Shown here: piece after piece, positions 51,439-63,321 of the stretch
How the letters are laid out: each line of letters opens with the position of its first letter
Position numbering within the stretch: the first letter of the stretch is position 1
Source: Apis mellifera
Lineage: Eukaryota > Arthropoda > Insecta > Hymenoptera > Apidae
Direction: 5' to 3'
DNA length: 64,000 bases
Assembly: GCF_003254395.2 (NCBI RefSeq)
Contig: NC_037639.1
Coordinates: forward strand, 1,761,001 to 1,825,000
Translations under genes and position numbers: made by a program
The notes under the pieces: model-generated
The model's input: only the letters and a program-made list of their open reading frames with translations
Told to the model about the DNA's origin: nothing
The model's database searches: none

Positions 51439-51775
51439 TTTGATTTAAATTTGGCTTTTTCTTATTCTCGTTGCGTTACAAGTTTAGAATATACATATCT
51501 AGTTAAAAATCTTTACAGACTATGTTTCATTTTTCATATTATAGTAAAAATCATAAATTTCAATCATAATTGCTTTCTAAATTTTTCTGCTGCAGGTTCC
51601 ATGAAAATTGCATCCAACTTATTCCATCCTATTCACATCAAACCTATTTGTTCACATATTTGTTTTATATTAATGTCGTTACGAGACATCTTTTGTTTAT
51701 TAAAATATATTTTTTTCAATATATATATTTATAATTAATATAACAATTTTAATAAATCAAAACAATAAATAAGAT
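51439..51775 (+). other. 3' UTR and poly(A) signals of the Q/A-rich protein gene
   Basis: Two AATAAA hexamers lie at 51751-51756 and 51764-51769, about 315 bases after the stop. A 95-codon open frame inside (51451-51738) starts just past the stop in another frame and shows no domain. An acceptor-like CTGCTGCAG at 51589-51597 could mark an alternative 3' exon but is unsupported. Confidence 0.6.
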
Positions 51776-52429
51776 TAACTTATATTTTTGTATGAGAAAT
51801 TAAAAAAGTCGTTAGTTAAAGATTAATCCTTTGACAATGTAATAAAATTATAAAAATTATAAAATGTTCAAAATAAGTAACTTATAAAATAATTATTTTT
51901 TTATTATTAAGAGTTTTGAATTTTTTATAAAAAAAATATACTTTCAACTTTTTGTAGACAACAATTTTTACTCTAATTTACTATAAATATATTTTCAAAA
52001 CATAAAATTTGTAAAATTATTTTCTATATCTTCTATATACATTTAATACTATAAAAGATTACTATGGAATAATATTGTTATTGTTTTATTATAATATAAA
52101 TATAATTGAATTTTAATCAAAAAATAAAATTGATCACACTTTTTTTCATGATGTATAATTTCTACAATATTATTACTATTATTATTATTAATGATGACTT
52201 TTAATTTATAGATGCAATATGATGCAATATATGCAATATAAATGCAATATTTCTTTCCATTTTCAAAGGCTTTTTTCAGTTTAATATTGTTTTGAATATG
52301 ATCAAATATATTGAATGACTAATATAAGAATTTGATTCAATATCTATTAAAAATTTTTAAATTCTTTTATTTTAAAATAAAATTTATATATAATTATGAT
52401 AATGATGAAATTGAATCGAAGTTCTTAAA

Positions 52430-52560
52430 AAATGGATGTATTATGTAATCGTTAATGGTTTAATTTCATAGCGTAAATGAGTAACAATACAGTACTCTTG
52501 TACGCAATATCATTTGCGGGTGATGTCATGTGCGATGGTGCTGAGTTGAATCATTTTAAT
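52430..52560. promoter_or_regulatory. Candidate regulatory island downstream of gene 2
   Basis: This block of higher complexity includes GCGGGTGATGTCATGTGCG (52516-52534) with a CRE/bZIP-like TGATGTCAT. It lies 1 kb past the poly(A) signals of the Q/A-rich gene and 3.4 kb before the CPAP1 gene, so it could serve either. Confidence 0.3.
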
Positions 52561-54178
52561 TTATACTATTTGTATATATTAGATTTTTACTGAATAAAAC
52601 AATTCAAAAATTTTGCTCTATCATTTACAATATATTTTTTATCCTACATTTATTTTATTTTCTATTATTTTTATTTTATTTTTATTTTTTATTATTTTCT
52701 ATTTATTTTCTATTATTATATATTAAATGTTTCTACTTTTTTATAATAATAATTAAATATTAAATTTAGGAATAAAATTAATTATTCATTTTAAATATTA
52801 TTATTATATTGATATATATTATAATAATATTAATATGATAAAATATTTGCATTAAAATTATGCTTCAGAGTTATTAATATGAATTTAAAAAAATATGATA
52901 CATAATATAAATTTAAAAAATGTTTTATATAAATATTCTTCTTGTTAAATATTATAAATACTAAAAATAGAAAGTATATTTTTTAATTTTCATCAATTTA
53001 TTATTATTTAATTCTTTTTTCTTATTTTTTTTCTTTATAATAACTTATTATTTAGTTTCATTTAATAAGAAATAAGAAAAAAATCATATTTAAATAAACA
53101 TCATATTTTATATAGAAACAAATGAAAAATAGGAAAAAGATTAATTAAGAATTTATAATTATTTGATTACTGAAGTACTGAAAAACTGAAGTTATATTTT
53201 TTTACAAGTTTTTTGCCACAATGTACTCTTTATCTTCTTACACAAAGTATACTTTGCTTTTATTTAATGCATGAAGATTTTAATCTTGCAATTCATTTAT
53301 TAAAAATAATAATTACTTTTCTTTTAGATTAAAATTTTTATAAAAAATAAAAAATAACATTGAATAATAATTAATTACATTATTTTTTATATTATATCTA
53401 ATTATCTAATTTATTTATATTTTTCGATATTTTAATAATAGGCTTTGTTTGTATAGAAATGTTTGTAAAAATGATTTATAATAATCTAAATTATGTTAAT
53501 ATTCTGTAGTACAATATTGCAATAATATTTGTAAAAAAATTTGTAAAAAAAAACATTTATTAATATTATATTAAATTATTATATATATAGACAATGAAAT
53601 TCAAATTTTTTATATATGTTTATTTTTAAAAATTTTTATATCATTATCATTTTAATATATTAAAACATAATATTATATTAAATTTACAAATTATTTATAA
53701 TATAATTAAATTATTATGTATTTGAATAAATGAAATTGATTCGAATAATTTTTTAAATAAATAAATGAATATTTGTATATAAATAAATTAATAATTAATA
53801 ATTGATTACACGAATTATTTCTATAATATTGTTATTATATATGCAAATATAATATGTAATTAACATATTTTATATGTAATTAACATATAATTTTCTATTC
53901 TCGCAGATAGAAAGAATTGGAATATTAGTAGGAATAACCTGGATAAATTTGATCGCAAAAATTTTACTATTTATGTTATTATTAGATTCAGTATTTACAA
54001 TATTTGTCTAGTCTATTCTTTTCTGCTTATTATTTAAAAATTATTATTATTTTAATAATAATTAATAGCCTGTTTTTGTTGAATTTTGTGCTGTATCCCA
54101 GTGATTGTTTTAGAATTGCCATTGTTCTGCAAATTATTCTTTAAGCTTAAGTATTTAATGTTCTTTTGTCTTTCTTAG

Positions 54179-54215
54179 GAAAAGAATTTTCAGGCATTCC
54201 TGACATTAATATTGC
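54179..54215 (+). other. Possible 37-base micro-exon
   Basis: CTTTCTTAG precedes a 37-base segment that ends in the strong donor GTGAGT. One frame reads KEFSGIPDINI. Its entry phase would accept exon 1 of the upstream gene (giving GKEFSGIPD), but 37 is not a multiple of three and no matching downstream exon was found. It could equally be chance. Confidence 0.2.
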
Positions 54216-55852
54216 GTGAGTATGAAAATTAGTTTTCTTATTTATTATTATTTTTTTATTATTAGTTTTATATTATTATTATTTACAATATTAAATATAT
54301 TTTAAATAATTTTAATTGATGGAATATATTATATATAGAGATCATTTTATATATACAATTTACAGAAATAGTTATATTATAAAGAGCAGAGAAGAATAGA
54401 TCCATTTTTCATTAATTAACTTTATTAAATCGATATCTTAAATATTATTGATAATCTACTATTTTGTTGCTTCTTGTAGTGCAATTCATGCATTTGACTA
54501 TATCATAACAATTTGATAAATTAAAAATAAGAGATTGTTAAAAATAAAAAAAATTATTAATATTAAAACACATAATAAACAATAATAACAAAAAAATATA
54601 ATATTATAAACAATTTAACAATAAATATATATATATTTATATATAATTTTTAAATCTCGATTTGAAATTGCATAAAAAATAATACATATTAATATTATGG
54701 TTTGCTATCATTATAATTGAATTTTTTTTTTAATATCAAAAATTTGTAATTTAAAAATAGAAATCTTAATTTTTGGAAATAAAAATTGAAAGTCTTGTAT
54801 TTAATTTTAAAATCAATACAATTTAATATATATATACATATATAAATATTATGTACATATTTAAAAAATATAATATATATATATATATGTTATATAATGT
54901 ATTTGCACGATATACAAATTTAATTTAATAAAATAATAGATTTATATTGTTTTTACAATTTTTAATCGTGATTATGCTGTTATCATCTTAAAATTTAAAA
55001 AAAAATTTAGAAAAAAAAATCTAATTAAAAATTTTTATTAAGTTCGAATTAAGATTGTTTCTCTTCAAATTTAATAACATTCGCATAAATAAAATGCTCT
55101 TTCTGATCATCCATCCATTTTTACATTTATGATTTTACAACATTTCATTTAGGGTTTTCAAATATATTAATTTTAAAAAAGTAAAATATTATTAATTTTA
55201 ATATTTATAAATAATTATCAAACCATTAAAATCTTTTAAATTTTTTATTCAAATAAAAAAAATTATTTTTATTTTAAAAAATTATTTTATTTTAATAATT
55301 GAAATTGGACTGCATCGAATAATGATTTATAATATATCAATTTAATATAAATATTCGATCTGAATAAAAAGAAATTAACAAAAATTTTTTAATTTAAAAT
55401 ACTAATATCTTTATTCATTATATCCTTATATCATTTTAAAAATTTAACAAAAAATACATTTTTAGAAGAATGAAATGATTTTTAGAAAAAAAGAATAATT
55501 AAACATAGCTAAAATAATTAAACATACATGTATAGTATATTTTTTTTTTTTTTGATTTTATTGTCTTTTATGACAAATTTATATGACAATATAATAATTC
55601 AATTAAAATAATTTTTCATTTAAAAATACTTTTATTACGTAACTTATTCTATGTGATATGTTACTGTTATTTAAGAAATCTTTCGTATAATATTTCGTTT
55701 CGAAAAATTAACATTCATATAAAGATAGAAAAGACAAAAGAAAGAGAATGATATAATAAACTTGTGAAAGTGTACATAAAACTTTTTTATCACTTTTTCG
55801 TGTGGCAATTAAATATTGTACATATAAAATCATAAAATAGTCCTTGCTCGAG

Positions 55853-55978
55853 TTATATACAGGACTTTCTCTCTCTTGATGTGACATAATGTTTTAAGCA
55901 TTGGAGAGTCGGAACTCAAGAGTCAGAACTACGTTGAAAACTGGACTAGTTTCATTTATTATTACGTGCAGTACAGAC
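55853..55978 (+). promoter_or_regulatory. Probable promoter and 5' UTR of the CPAP1-type gene
   Basis: A TTATATA word (55853-55859) lies about 120 bases before the ATG. It is followed by a CT-rich stretch and sequence of normal complexity, including GAGTCAGAACT, an initiator-like TCAGA. The exact start site cannot be fixed. Confidence 0.4.
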
Positions 55979-56056
55979 ATGTCAAGAAAATACTGCAACT
56001 TGATAATATTATTGTTAACTATTTTTTTGTTAACAACAGATACTATTACTTTACAG
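55979..56056 (+). CDS. CPAP1-type gene, coding exon 1 (signal peptide)
   Basis: This exon encodes MSRKYCNLIILLLTIFLL and then TTDTITLQ, and ends in phase 0 at CAG then GTAAGA. The ATG at 55979 is chosen over the upstream open frame (from 55901) because it sits directly before the hydrophobic core. Confidence 0.88.
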
Positions 56057-59000
56057 GTAAGAATTATTTTTTTATTAAAGAATTTTTTATAGTATTAGTA
56101 AATTTTAATCTTATTATTTACTATTTTGATATAATCTAAAATTTATTTAGGATTTATTAAAAATTTATTTATTATAATCAATAAAAACACATATTAAGAG
56201 ATATAATAAATATTAAGAATTTAATAATTTTTATAAAAAAATAATGTATTTATAATATTTGTGAATTAATTAATTAAATATAAATATTATGTATATTATT
56301 ATATATAATATTATCATATTATACAATTAGCAATATTAAATATGTAAAAAAAATATTATTTTTATAATATTAAAATTAAATTAATATTAAATATTAAAAT
56401 TTTATTTTTTTAAAATTATAATTAAATATTTAAAGAAATTAAAGATATGATAATATTATAATTTATGTTATAATATAATAAAATATTATAATAAAATATT
56501 ATATTAAAATAAATTATTAAAAAAGAAAAACAGTTAAGATTAAATTTATATTAATGAGATTATATATAATGAGATAGAAATAGTTTGTCTATAAAAAAAT
56601 ATATATAAAATTAATATTTTGATTAAATAATATTATGATAATTAATTTAATAACAATTAATTATTATTTTAATAAATAATAAAAATATTACATTAAAATA
56701 AAAAATTTATTAGATAGATATTAGAACATTATTATTAAAATTATAATTATTATAATTATTTATATTATATATTATTTATATTATATTATATATATTATAT
56801 TATTTATATTATATATTATATATTATAATTATTATAATTATTTATATATTTTTTTAATAATTATAATTATTAAAAAAGAAGTATTCTTTACTTTTTCTTT
56901 TCATTTTTAATGATTTTATTGATATATTGAATAATTTAATGTGAGATATAATAATATATAATTTAATATATAATTTAATATATATTTATATTATATTACA
57001 TATAATATAGATATAAATGTAGATATAGTTATAATATGGATATATTTTATATTATCTTAAATTTTATATTATCATTCTTATTATTATTTATATTTTATTA
57101 TTAATTATTAATTATATAAATTATTAATATTTATAATTATTTTTTAAATAAATTAATACAAACATAATGAAATATTTGTTATTTAGCATCCAATAGTGGT
57201 CGCCGAATACGATATTAATGAACGTCAAAATTATAACGAACAAGAACAAAATTACAATCAACAAGAACAAAGTTATAATCAACAAGATTATAATTTCAAT
57301 GAATATCAAAATTTTCAACCAATAGTAAAATTTGATAGACCAATTGTTGTGAAAGCTATTGAAAAACCAAAAGATCAGCAAGATTTTAGTAAAATTCCTG
57401 GTATTCCTGGTGTAGACTATCCTTTGTATCATAGTGTACCTTCAACGAGTTTTTCATGCGCACACGTTCCTTTCGTACCTGGAATGTACGCGAATGTGGA
57501 AACCGGTTGTCAGGTAAGTTATTTCATTTTACATCATACCTTTTTGTTATTTCATATTTTTTTATAGTTTATATTTTATATTATATATTTTGTTATTTAA
57601 ATGCATATAGCTTATTATAAAAATTATCATATTTTAATTATATAAGTTATATGTAATATATTTATTATATATTGTAATATTATAAATTATATAAAAAATA
57701 ATACAAATATATAAATATTTATATATATTGAATTTATTTAATTATTATTATTATTTTAATTCCAATAGGAAAATTTTTTAAGTATTTATTTATTTTTTTT
57801 TCTTTAGATTTATTTGTCAAATATATTTTTCGATATTTCTATCATTAAAATTCTTACATTCTTAATTTTTATAACCATTTTAAATATATCACTTAATTCT
57901 ATTTTTATATGATAAATATCTTTTTAAAAACATAATAAAAAAATATATGAAAAAATAATGTTATTAATGTTAATAATGTTTTTAAAAATAGTTTGTAATA
58001 TATATATGTATATATATATACATATATATATATACATATATATATATATGTAATAAAAAATATCTAAAAAAATGAATAGTATATCAAAAAAATAAAAAAA
58101 TTTATTTCAAATATATAGATAAGAACAAAATAATGAGTTGTCTTTAAGTAAATCATATCAAAATCTTTAATTAATTATATATTTATTTGAATTTCATTTA
58201 TTTAAATATATTTTTTATTCTATAAATTTTTCAAGATTATTACATATAATAAAGCAAATTATCTAAAAAGATATCATTTTATTTTTTTAATTATTTGGTA
58301 TCTAAAAATAGCAATATCAATTAATCATCAAGATTTTTTCTTAAAAATTTTTTTCAAATATGCTTATATATTCAGTAGAATAAAAAACAATATTTTTAAG
58401 AAAAATAAAGATGACATTTTTGAAAATTTGTTTTGATTTCTTCTCTTTTTTGCTTGATTTATTTCTATAATAATAATTTCTATAATAATTTCGGATTTTT
58501 ATATATGCTTAATTAAAATCTGAAACAATATATATAATAAATATATATATAAAATATATATATAAATATATAAATATATATATATTTATATATATATATA
58601 ATAAATATATAAATATTTATATAAATAATTATAAAAAGTTATACATTATTCTATTTCTGTTATTATTTATAAAAACGAACAAAAATAAGAAAACATATTA
58701 ATATGAGTCAGATATATAAAATCTGAAAAATCGAATTGAATCAAACCTTAGAGAATTTGTCTTGAAATTGAAATCTAACCTAATAATCGAATCGAATTTC
58801 CGAAAATAAAATTGAGTATTGAAATTGATAAAAATTTTTAATTTAAGTGATTTATTAAGGTTTACGATTAAAAAAATTAATAATTAAAAAATTGATAATA
58901 GATTGATGAAATGAATCATCAATTGAGGGATTTAATACTAGAGAATACTATGTTATAGTAATAAGAAATATTTTTAATTTATAATATTTTTTATAATTTT

Positions 59001-60676
59001 ACAATTCTTAAAAATTTCATCTTTCTTAAAAATCTTTAAATTCCAGAGAATTTCTTCATTCTCGAATTCAAGTCAACTCAAAATTTTTGGATCTTTATAT
59101 CCTAATATCAACAAGATTTATTATAAAATATTTTATTAATTATTGAACATAGGAGAGAAAGATAAAATATTTTTTAATTGTTATGTATTGTTTATTTTTT
59201 AATTGTTTTTTTAATTTTTGATAGAAAAAATATCTATTTCATTTAAATAATTCAAAAACAAATTGATATTTTGTTATTTCAAATATTTTATTAAAATATA
59301 TTATGTCTTTCTTGATATTATTACATGTTACAAAATAATAAAATATACATTACATGTATATGTAACATTTTTTCAATCAAACTTTGTATATACATGTAAT
59401 CCTTAGTATCTTGTTAGTATTCTTATAAATCAAAAGAAAAAAATGTTATATAAATATATCTTATTGAAAATATTATTAAAAAATTATAATAATAAAATAA
59501 AATATGAAATAAACAATAAATGTGTGTTACAAAATATTATTCTTGTTCATTGAAATAAAATAAAATCAAAATGAACTTTAAAGAATTTTGATTTTATACT
59601 TCTACGTTGTTTATATTTATATATATAACATATGTTAGAATTATTTTGGAGATAGATGAAATTATTAAATCTAATGATTATTAGATATAAATATTGTTAA
59701 TCTAATCACATTTTGTTATATTATTATAAATTTTTAATAATGTTTATGATATGTATTTATATAATATTTCTTTTTTATTTTGATCTATGGTATACATTAA
59801 TTAAAAGGATATTATATATTACTATTTTATTTGAGAAGTTTTTTCATACTTATTATATAATAATATATATTATATATTATATAAATATATATTTTCTATA
59901 TAATAATATATTTTTAATATATTTTTTTTGTTAAATTAAATATAGTAATTTAAATATTATTTTTTTTATTAAATTAAATAAAATTTGCAATGTTTTTTTA
60001 AAAAACTATAAACTATAAATTAAAAACTATAATTATAAAAAAAAGTTTTATAATTCTGTTAATAAAATAAACGATTAAAAATTTATTAATGTTTTAGGCA
60101 TATCATATTTGTCACGATGGACGCGAAGGTCATCAAGGTGCATCTTTTCTCTGCACAAATGGAACTCTTTTCAATCAACAAGAATTTGCTTGTGATTGGT
60201 GGTATAATGTGAACTGCGCTGATGCACCGACTTTATATAGGTATAATTATATATTTTTTTTAAATAAAATTTGATATTAATTTTTTTAAATATTTTTTTA
60301 ATATTTTATTATGAAAAAAAAATGAAACTATAACAATAGTTAATGGACTATTAGACTTAAAGAAAGAAAAGACTATAAATTTATTCAATTTAAATAAATT
60401 TATTAAAATAATTATTTGATATTTCTTAACATAAAATTTTTTAACATAAAATTTATTTTGCAATACTTAAATGATTCTGACAAAATTTCATTCATTAAAC
60501 AGATTTTATATAAATGCATGATTTTTTCTAAAAATGTAAAACAAATGAAACGTAAAATTGAATGTTCAGTATTAAATATTTGTTTAAATGTCTCATTTTT
60601 TTCTATTTGTATGTCAAAATGTTATCTATCAATTTCTAGAACTCCTTCAATAGGCCGAACGTTTGCTTTATCTTAA
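55979..60676 (+). CDS. CPAP1-type cuticular protein with one peritrophin-A chitin-binding domain, 194 aa
   Basis: Four exons (55979-56056, 57187-57513, 60098-60240, 60640-60676) join in consistent phases to a 194-residue secreted protein. Residues 1-26 (MSRKYCNLIILLLTIFLL...) form the signal peptide. Residues 41-66 are a Tyr/Asn/Gln-rich stretch with repeated YNQQ units. Residues 97-116 (PGIPGVDYPLYHSVPSTSF) lead into one CBM14 domain with six cysteines at 117, 134, 140, 154, 167 and 175. Their spacing is C-16-C-5-C-13-C-12-C-7-C, with the usual aromatic residues (YHIC, DWWYNVNC). Family members bind chitin in cuticle (CPAP1 group). A short tail RTPSIGRTFALS follows. I cannot assign the CPAP1 subclass from sequence alone. 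It lies 4.5 kb downstream of the Q/A-rich gene on the same strand. Confidence 0.92.
56057..57186 (+). other. CPAP1-type gene intron 1
   Basis: A 1.13-kb intron that is almost pure A/T with palindromic TATA blocks. It ends with TTGTTATTTAG. Nothing else is visible. Confidence 0.85.
57187..57513 (+). CDS. CPAP1-type gene, coding exon 2
   Basis: This exon encodes residues 27-135: HPIVVAEYD, the YNQQ-repeat region, the PGIPGVDYP linker and the first third of the chitin-binding domain to GCQ. It is phase 0 on both sides, with donor CAG then GTAAGT. The minus-strand frame at 57124-57432 is a shadow. Confidence 0.93.
57514..60097 (+). other. CPAP1-type gene intron 2
   Basis: A 2.6-kb AT-rich intron splits the chitin-binding domain between Cys2 and Cys3. 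It contains TATATG/CATATA repeats near 58000-58055 and 58540-58610, and no exon. Confidence 0.85.
60098..60240 (+). CDS. CPAP1-type gene, coding exon 3 (rest of chitin-binding domain)
   Basis: The acceptor TTAATGTTTTAG precedes GCATATCATATTTGT. It encodes AYHICHDGREG, then FLCTNGTLFNQQEFACDWW and VNCADAP, carrying four of the six domain cysteines. It ends after TAT AG at donor GTATAA (phase 2). Confidence 0.93.
60640..60676 (+). CDS. CPAP1-type gene, terminal coding exon 4
   Basis: A 37-base coding end after acceptor CAATTTCTAG. Its single leading base completes the split Arg codon. It then encodes TPSIGRTFALS and TAA. Correct phase and the less AT-rich 3' sequence that follows support it. 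AATAAA hexamers at 60753-60758 and 60765-60770 provide the 3' end. Confidence 0.75.
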
Positions 60677-60790
60677 GTTTAAAATAACGACAAAAAGAAG
60701 TGTTTCACTCATTCTTACTTCTCATTTCTCACTCTTCCTTCAAACACAATTCAATAAATGAAACAATAAAATTCTTAGAACAATCAACCG
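60677..60790 (+). terminator. CPAP1-type gene 3' UTR and poly(A) signals
   Basis: AATAAA at 60753-60758 and 60765-60770, about 80-90 bases after the stop codon. Confidence 0.6.
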
Positions 60791-62142
60791 TATAAGAAGC
60801 GCAACACGAATCCCAATCTGTAACATTTAATGTAACACTTAAGTAGATAATACTGTAGTTTTAAATGATAAAAAATTTTTTAGCGTAAAGATATTTTATA
60901 TTGTATTATTGTGATATTATATATTGTGTTAAATTTTAAAGATATTTTCGAAAAGAATTTATTCGAAAGCATTATGAAAATAGTTTTAAATTTAATTAAG
61001 TTTAATAAATATTCAATAAAAAAAAATATGTATATATACACGGTATTTTATTACCAAAACAGTCATTGATTTTTTATATTCTTTGATTCGAAGTGAATAA
61101 CTTTGCACAAACTTTGATCAATGTTAATATTATTTTATTATTTATTATTAGGTCATATATTCAATTTCTATATAATAATATATAATATTATAATATAATA
61201 TAATAATATAATTATATATATAATAATATTCTATATAAAATATGATATATTTATTCTTTTCGAATATTTTCTTGAATTCAAAACTATATAACATCGTATC
61301 ATTTGTGCAATAATTTAATAAGAAACATTTAGTGAATATTATAAAACTGAAAAATTTTTATTTATTAAATTTTCTATCATAAAAATTCGGAAATGAAATT
61401 ATTTTAATATCGAAATCAAAATTTGAAAAACAAATTTTTATAGAAATAAACGATTTTGAAAAAAAAATCAGATATTACATAAAAATTAAAAATTTTAATA
61501 TTAACGTGAGTTAATGTAATTAGAAAAATACTATATATTATTACATTCTAATAATAATTTATTTATGTTGATGATAAATAATGATATTTTTCTTTAAATA
61601 TTCGCCTTTCATCAATGAATGTATATATTTATATATTTGTTATTAAATCATTATCAAATGAATTATTAAAATTATTTCAAATAATATTTCGGAAATATTT
61701 TCAAATAAAGAAATAAATATGTTATAAACGTATATTTAAGATCTGAAATGATGTTTTAAATGATTTGTCAATTCTATTAAAGAAGTTATAATTTTTCTTT
61801 TAAGATTTTTTTATATATAAACATAAAAGAAAAAATTTTATTTATAAATAATACAATATCCAAGAAGTTATAGAAATAATTTAAATTGAAATTTAATATA
61901 ATTCAATAATAGATTAGATATTAAAAAAGTTAAATTTATTTAAATTTATTTAAATATTCAAAAAATTGATTATAATGTTTAAAATATATTTTAAACCAAA
62001 ATTTCGAAAGAATCTTTAGATAGAAATGTAAAGTACATTTACATGAAAAAATTAAATTTGATACTTTAAATAATACATTTCTTAGTACATCAGTGAATGT
62101 ACTAAATGGTACTAGCTACTTCTTATAAACAAAATAATATTA

Positions 62143-62176
<34 letters not shown>

Positions 62177-62892
62177 ATATATTATTATTTATAGTAAAAA
62201 AATTATTTATAAAAGATTAATAAGAGATACATTTTGTAACAAAAGCAAAATATCACGAAGTAATAAAATATAATATAAAATAGTAAGATATTACTCTATT
62301 CATGTATCCTAAAATGAATGATATTTATAAAAATTTTATAAATATAAGTCTAAGAAAAGAATTTCTTCCTTATTAATATACATATAATATACATATATTT
62401 AAGCTAGTTTTTAAGAACTATTATAATTATTTATCTGAATATAGCAAAATACTAAGATAGATTAAAGAAAGTAAATGAAGAAATTTTATTTTTTATTTTT
62501 TTCAAGAAAATGAAAGAAAAAAATTTGTTATATAAAAAAATTGCTACTTAATATTAATTTCTTAATTTAAAATCATTAGATTTTAATAAAGTCATTGAAT
62601 TTGTCTTAAAATCAAAACTATCAACGGTCAAAAATCTGCCAAAAAACTTATAATCTTATTTTAAGAAATCAAAATAACTTTGATTTTTTAATGAAATGAA
62701 AATTTTTTCAAATTCTTAATGATGAAATTTGAAAAGTGAATTAAAACTTTGAAAACTAATTAACTTTTTTGTTAGATTAATTCTTCAAAAATCATTAATC
62801 ACAAATTTATATCACTCTACATATCTTGTATATTTATAGATCATATATTCTGTTTATATTTTACATATCTTTTGAATATCTTTCGCATATTT

Positions 62893-62895
<3 letters not shown>

Positions 62896-62940
<45 letters not shown>
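62896..62940. repeat. (AT)n microsatellite
   Basis: An uninterrupted AT run of about 22 units. Confidence 0.93.
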
Positions 62941-62946
<6 letters not shown>

Positions 62947-63212
62947 TGTACAAATATTCGCAGATTGTAGAATTTTGAATGCAAATGAATCTAAAAATTT
63001 TTTTATATTTAAATATATAAACAAAGTGTTCCAAAAATCGAAAAAGCTCAATTCCTAACATGATTTTAAACAATTTTTTTTTTTACGCAGCAGTTCTATA
63101 CATTCTGTGTGTTAAAAATTAAGAGTTAGGATTGACTTATGAAGCAATTTATGACTCTCCGATAACTTGAATTTTATTTTTTCAATAGTTTCCGCATTTA
63201 ATAATTTTAGAT

Positions 63213-63321
63213 TCTCAATAATTTATCAGTGAAAACAGTTTCTTTACTCTTTTGTTCTAGATTCTTAATTGTTCAAGAAACTAAGACATAACAATAATGA
63301 TCAATTGATAAATTATTGAGA
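63213..63321. repeat. Nested inverted repeat (16-bp outer, 8-bp inner arms)
   Basis: TCTCAATAATTTATCA (63213-63228) pairs perfectly with 63306-63321. Inside it AGTTTCTT (63237-63244) pairs with AAGAAACT (63275-63282). The two stems share an axis and could form one imperfect hairpin of about 109 bases. It could be a small inverted-repeat element or a structured transcript. Confidence 0.7.

Larger units (their letters stand above)
51776..55850. other. Intergenic DNA between the two cuticle-type genes
   Basis: Mostly AT-rich. It contains a less AT-rich island at 52.43-52.56 kb, a possible 37-base exon at 54179-54215 and a chance-like 34-codon hydrophobic frame after CTCGCAG near 53906. No gene can be supported. 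Confidence 0.65.

Noticed and set aside
51451..51738. 95-codon frame after the stop of the Q/A-rich gene
   Set aside because: Lies in the 3' UTR, has no domain and overlaps the run-up to the poly(A) signals.
60416..60676. 86-codon frame as an independent gene
   Set aside because: Only its last 37 bases are coding, as the terminal exon of the CPAP1-type gene; the rest is intron.
62854..63073. Minus-strand frames over the (AT)n run
   Set aside because: Ile-Tyr repeat from the microsatellite.
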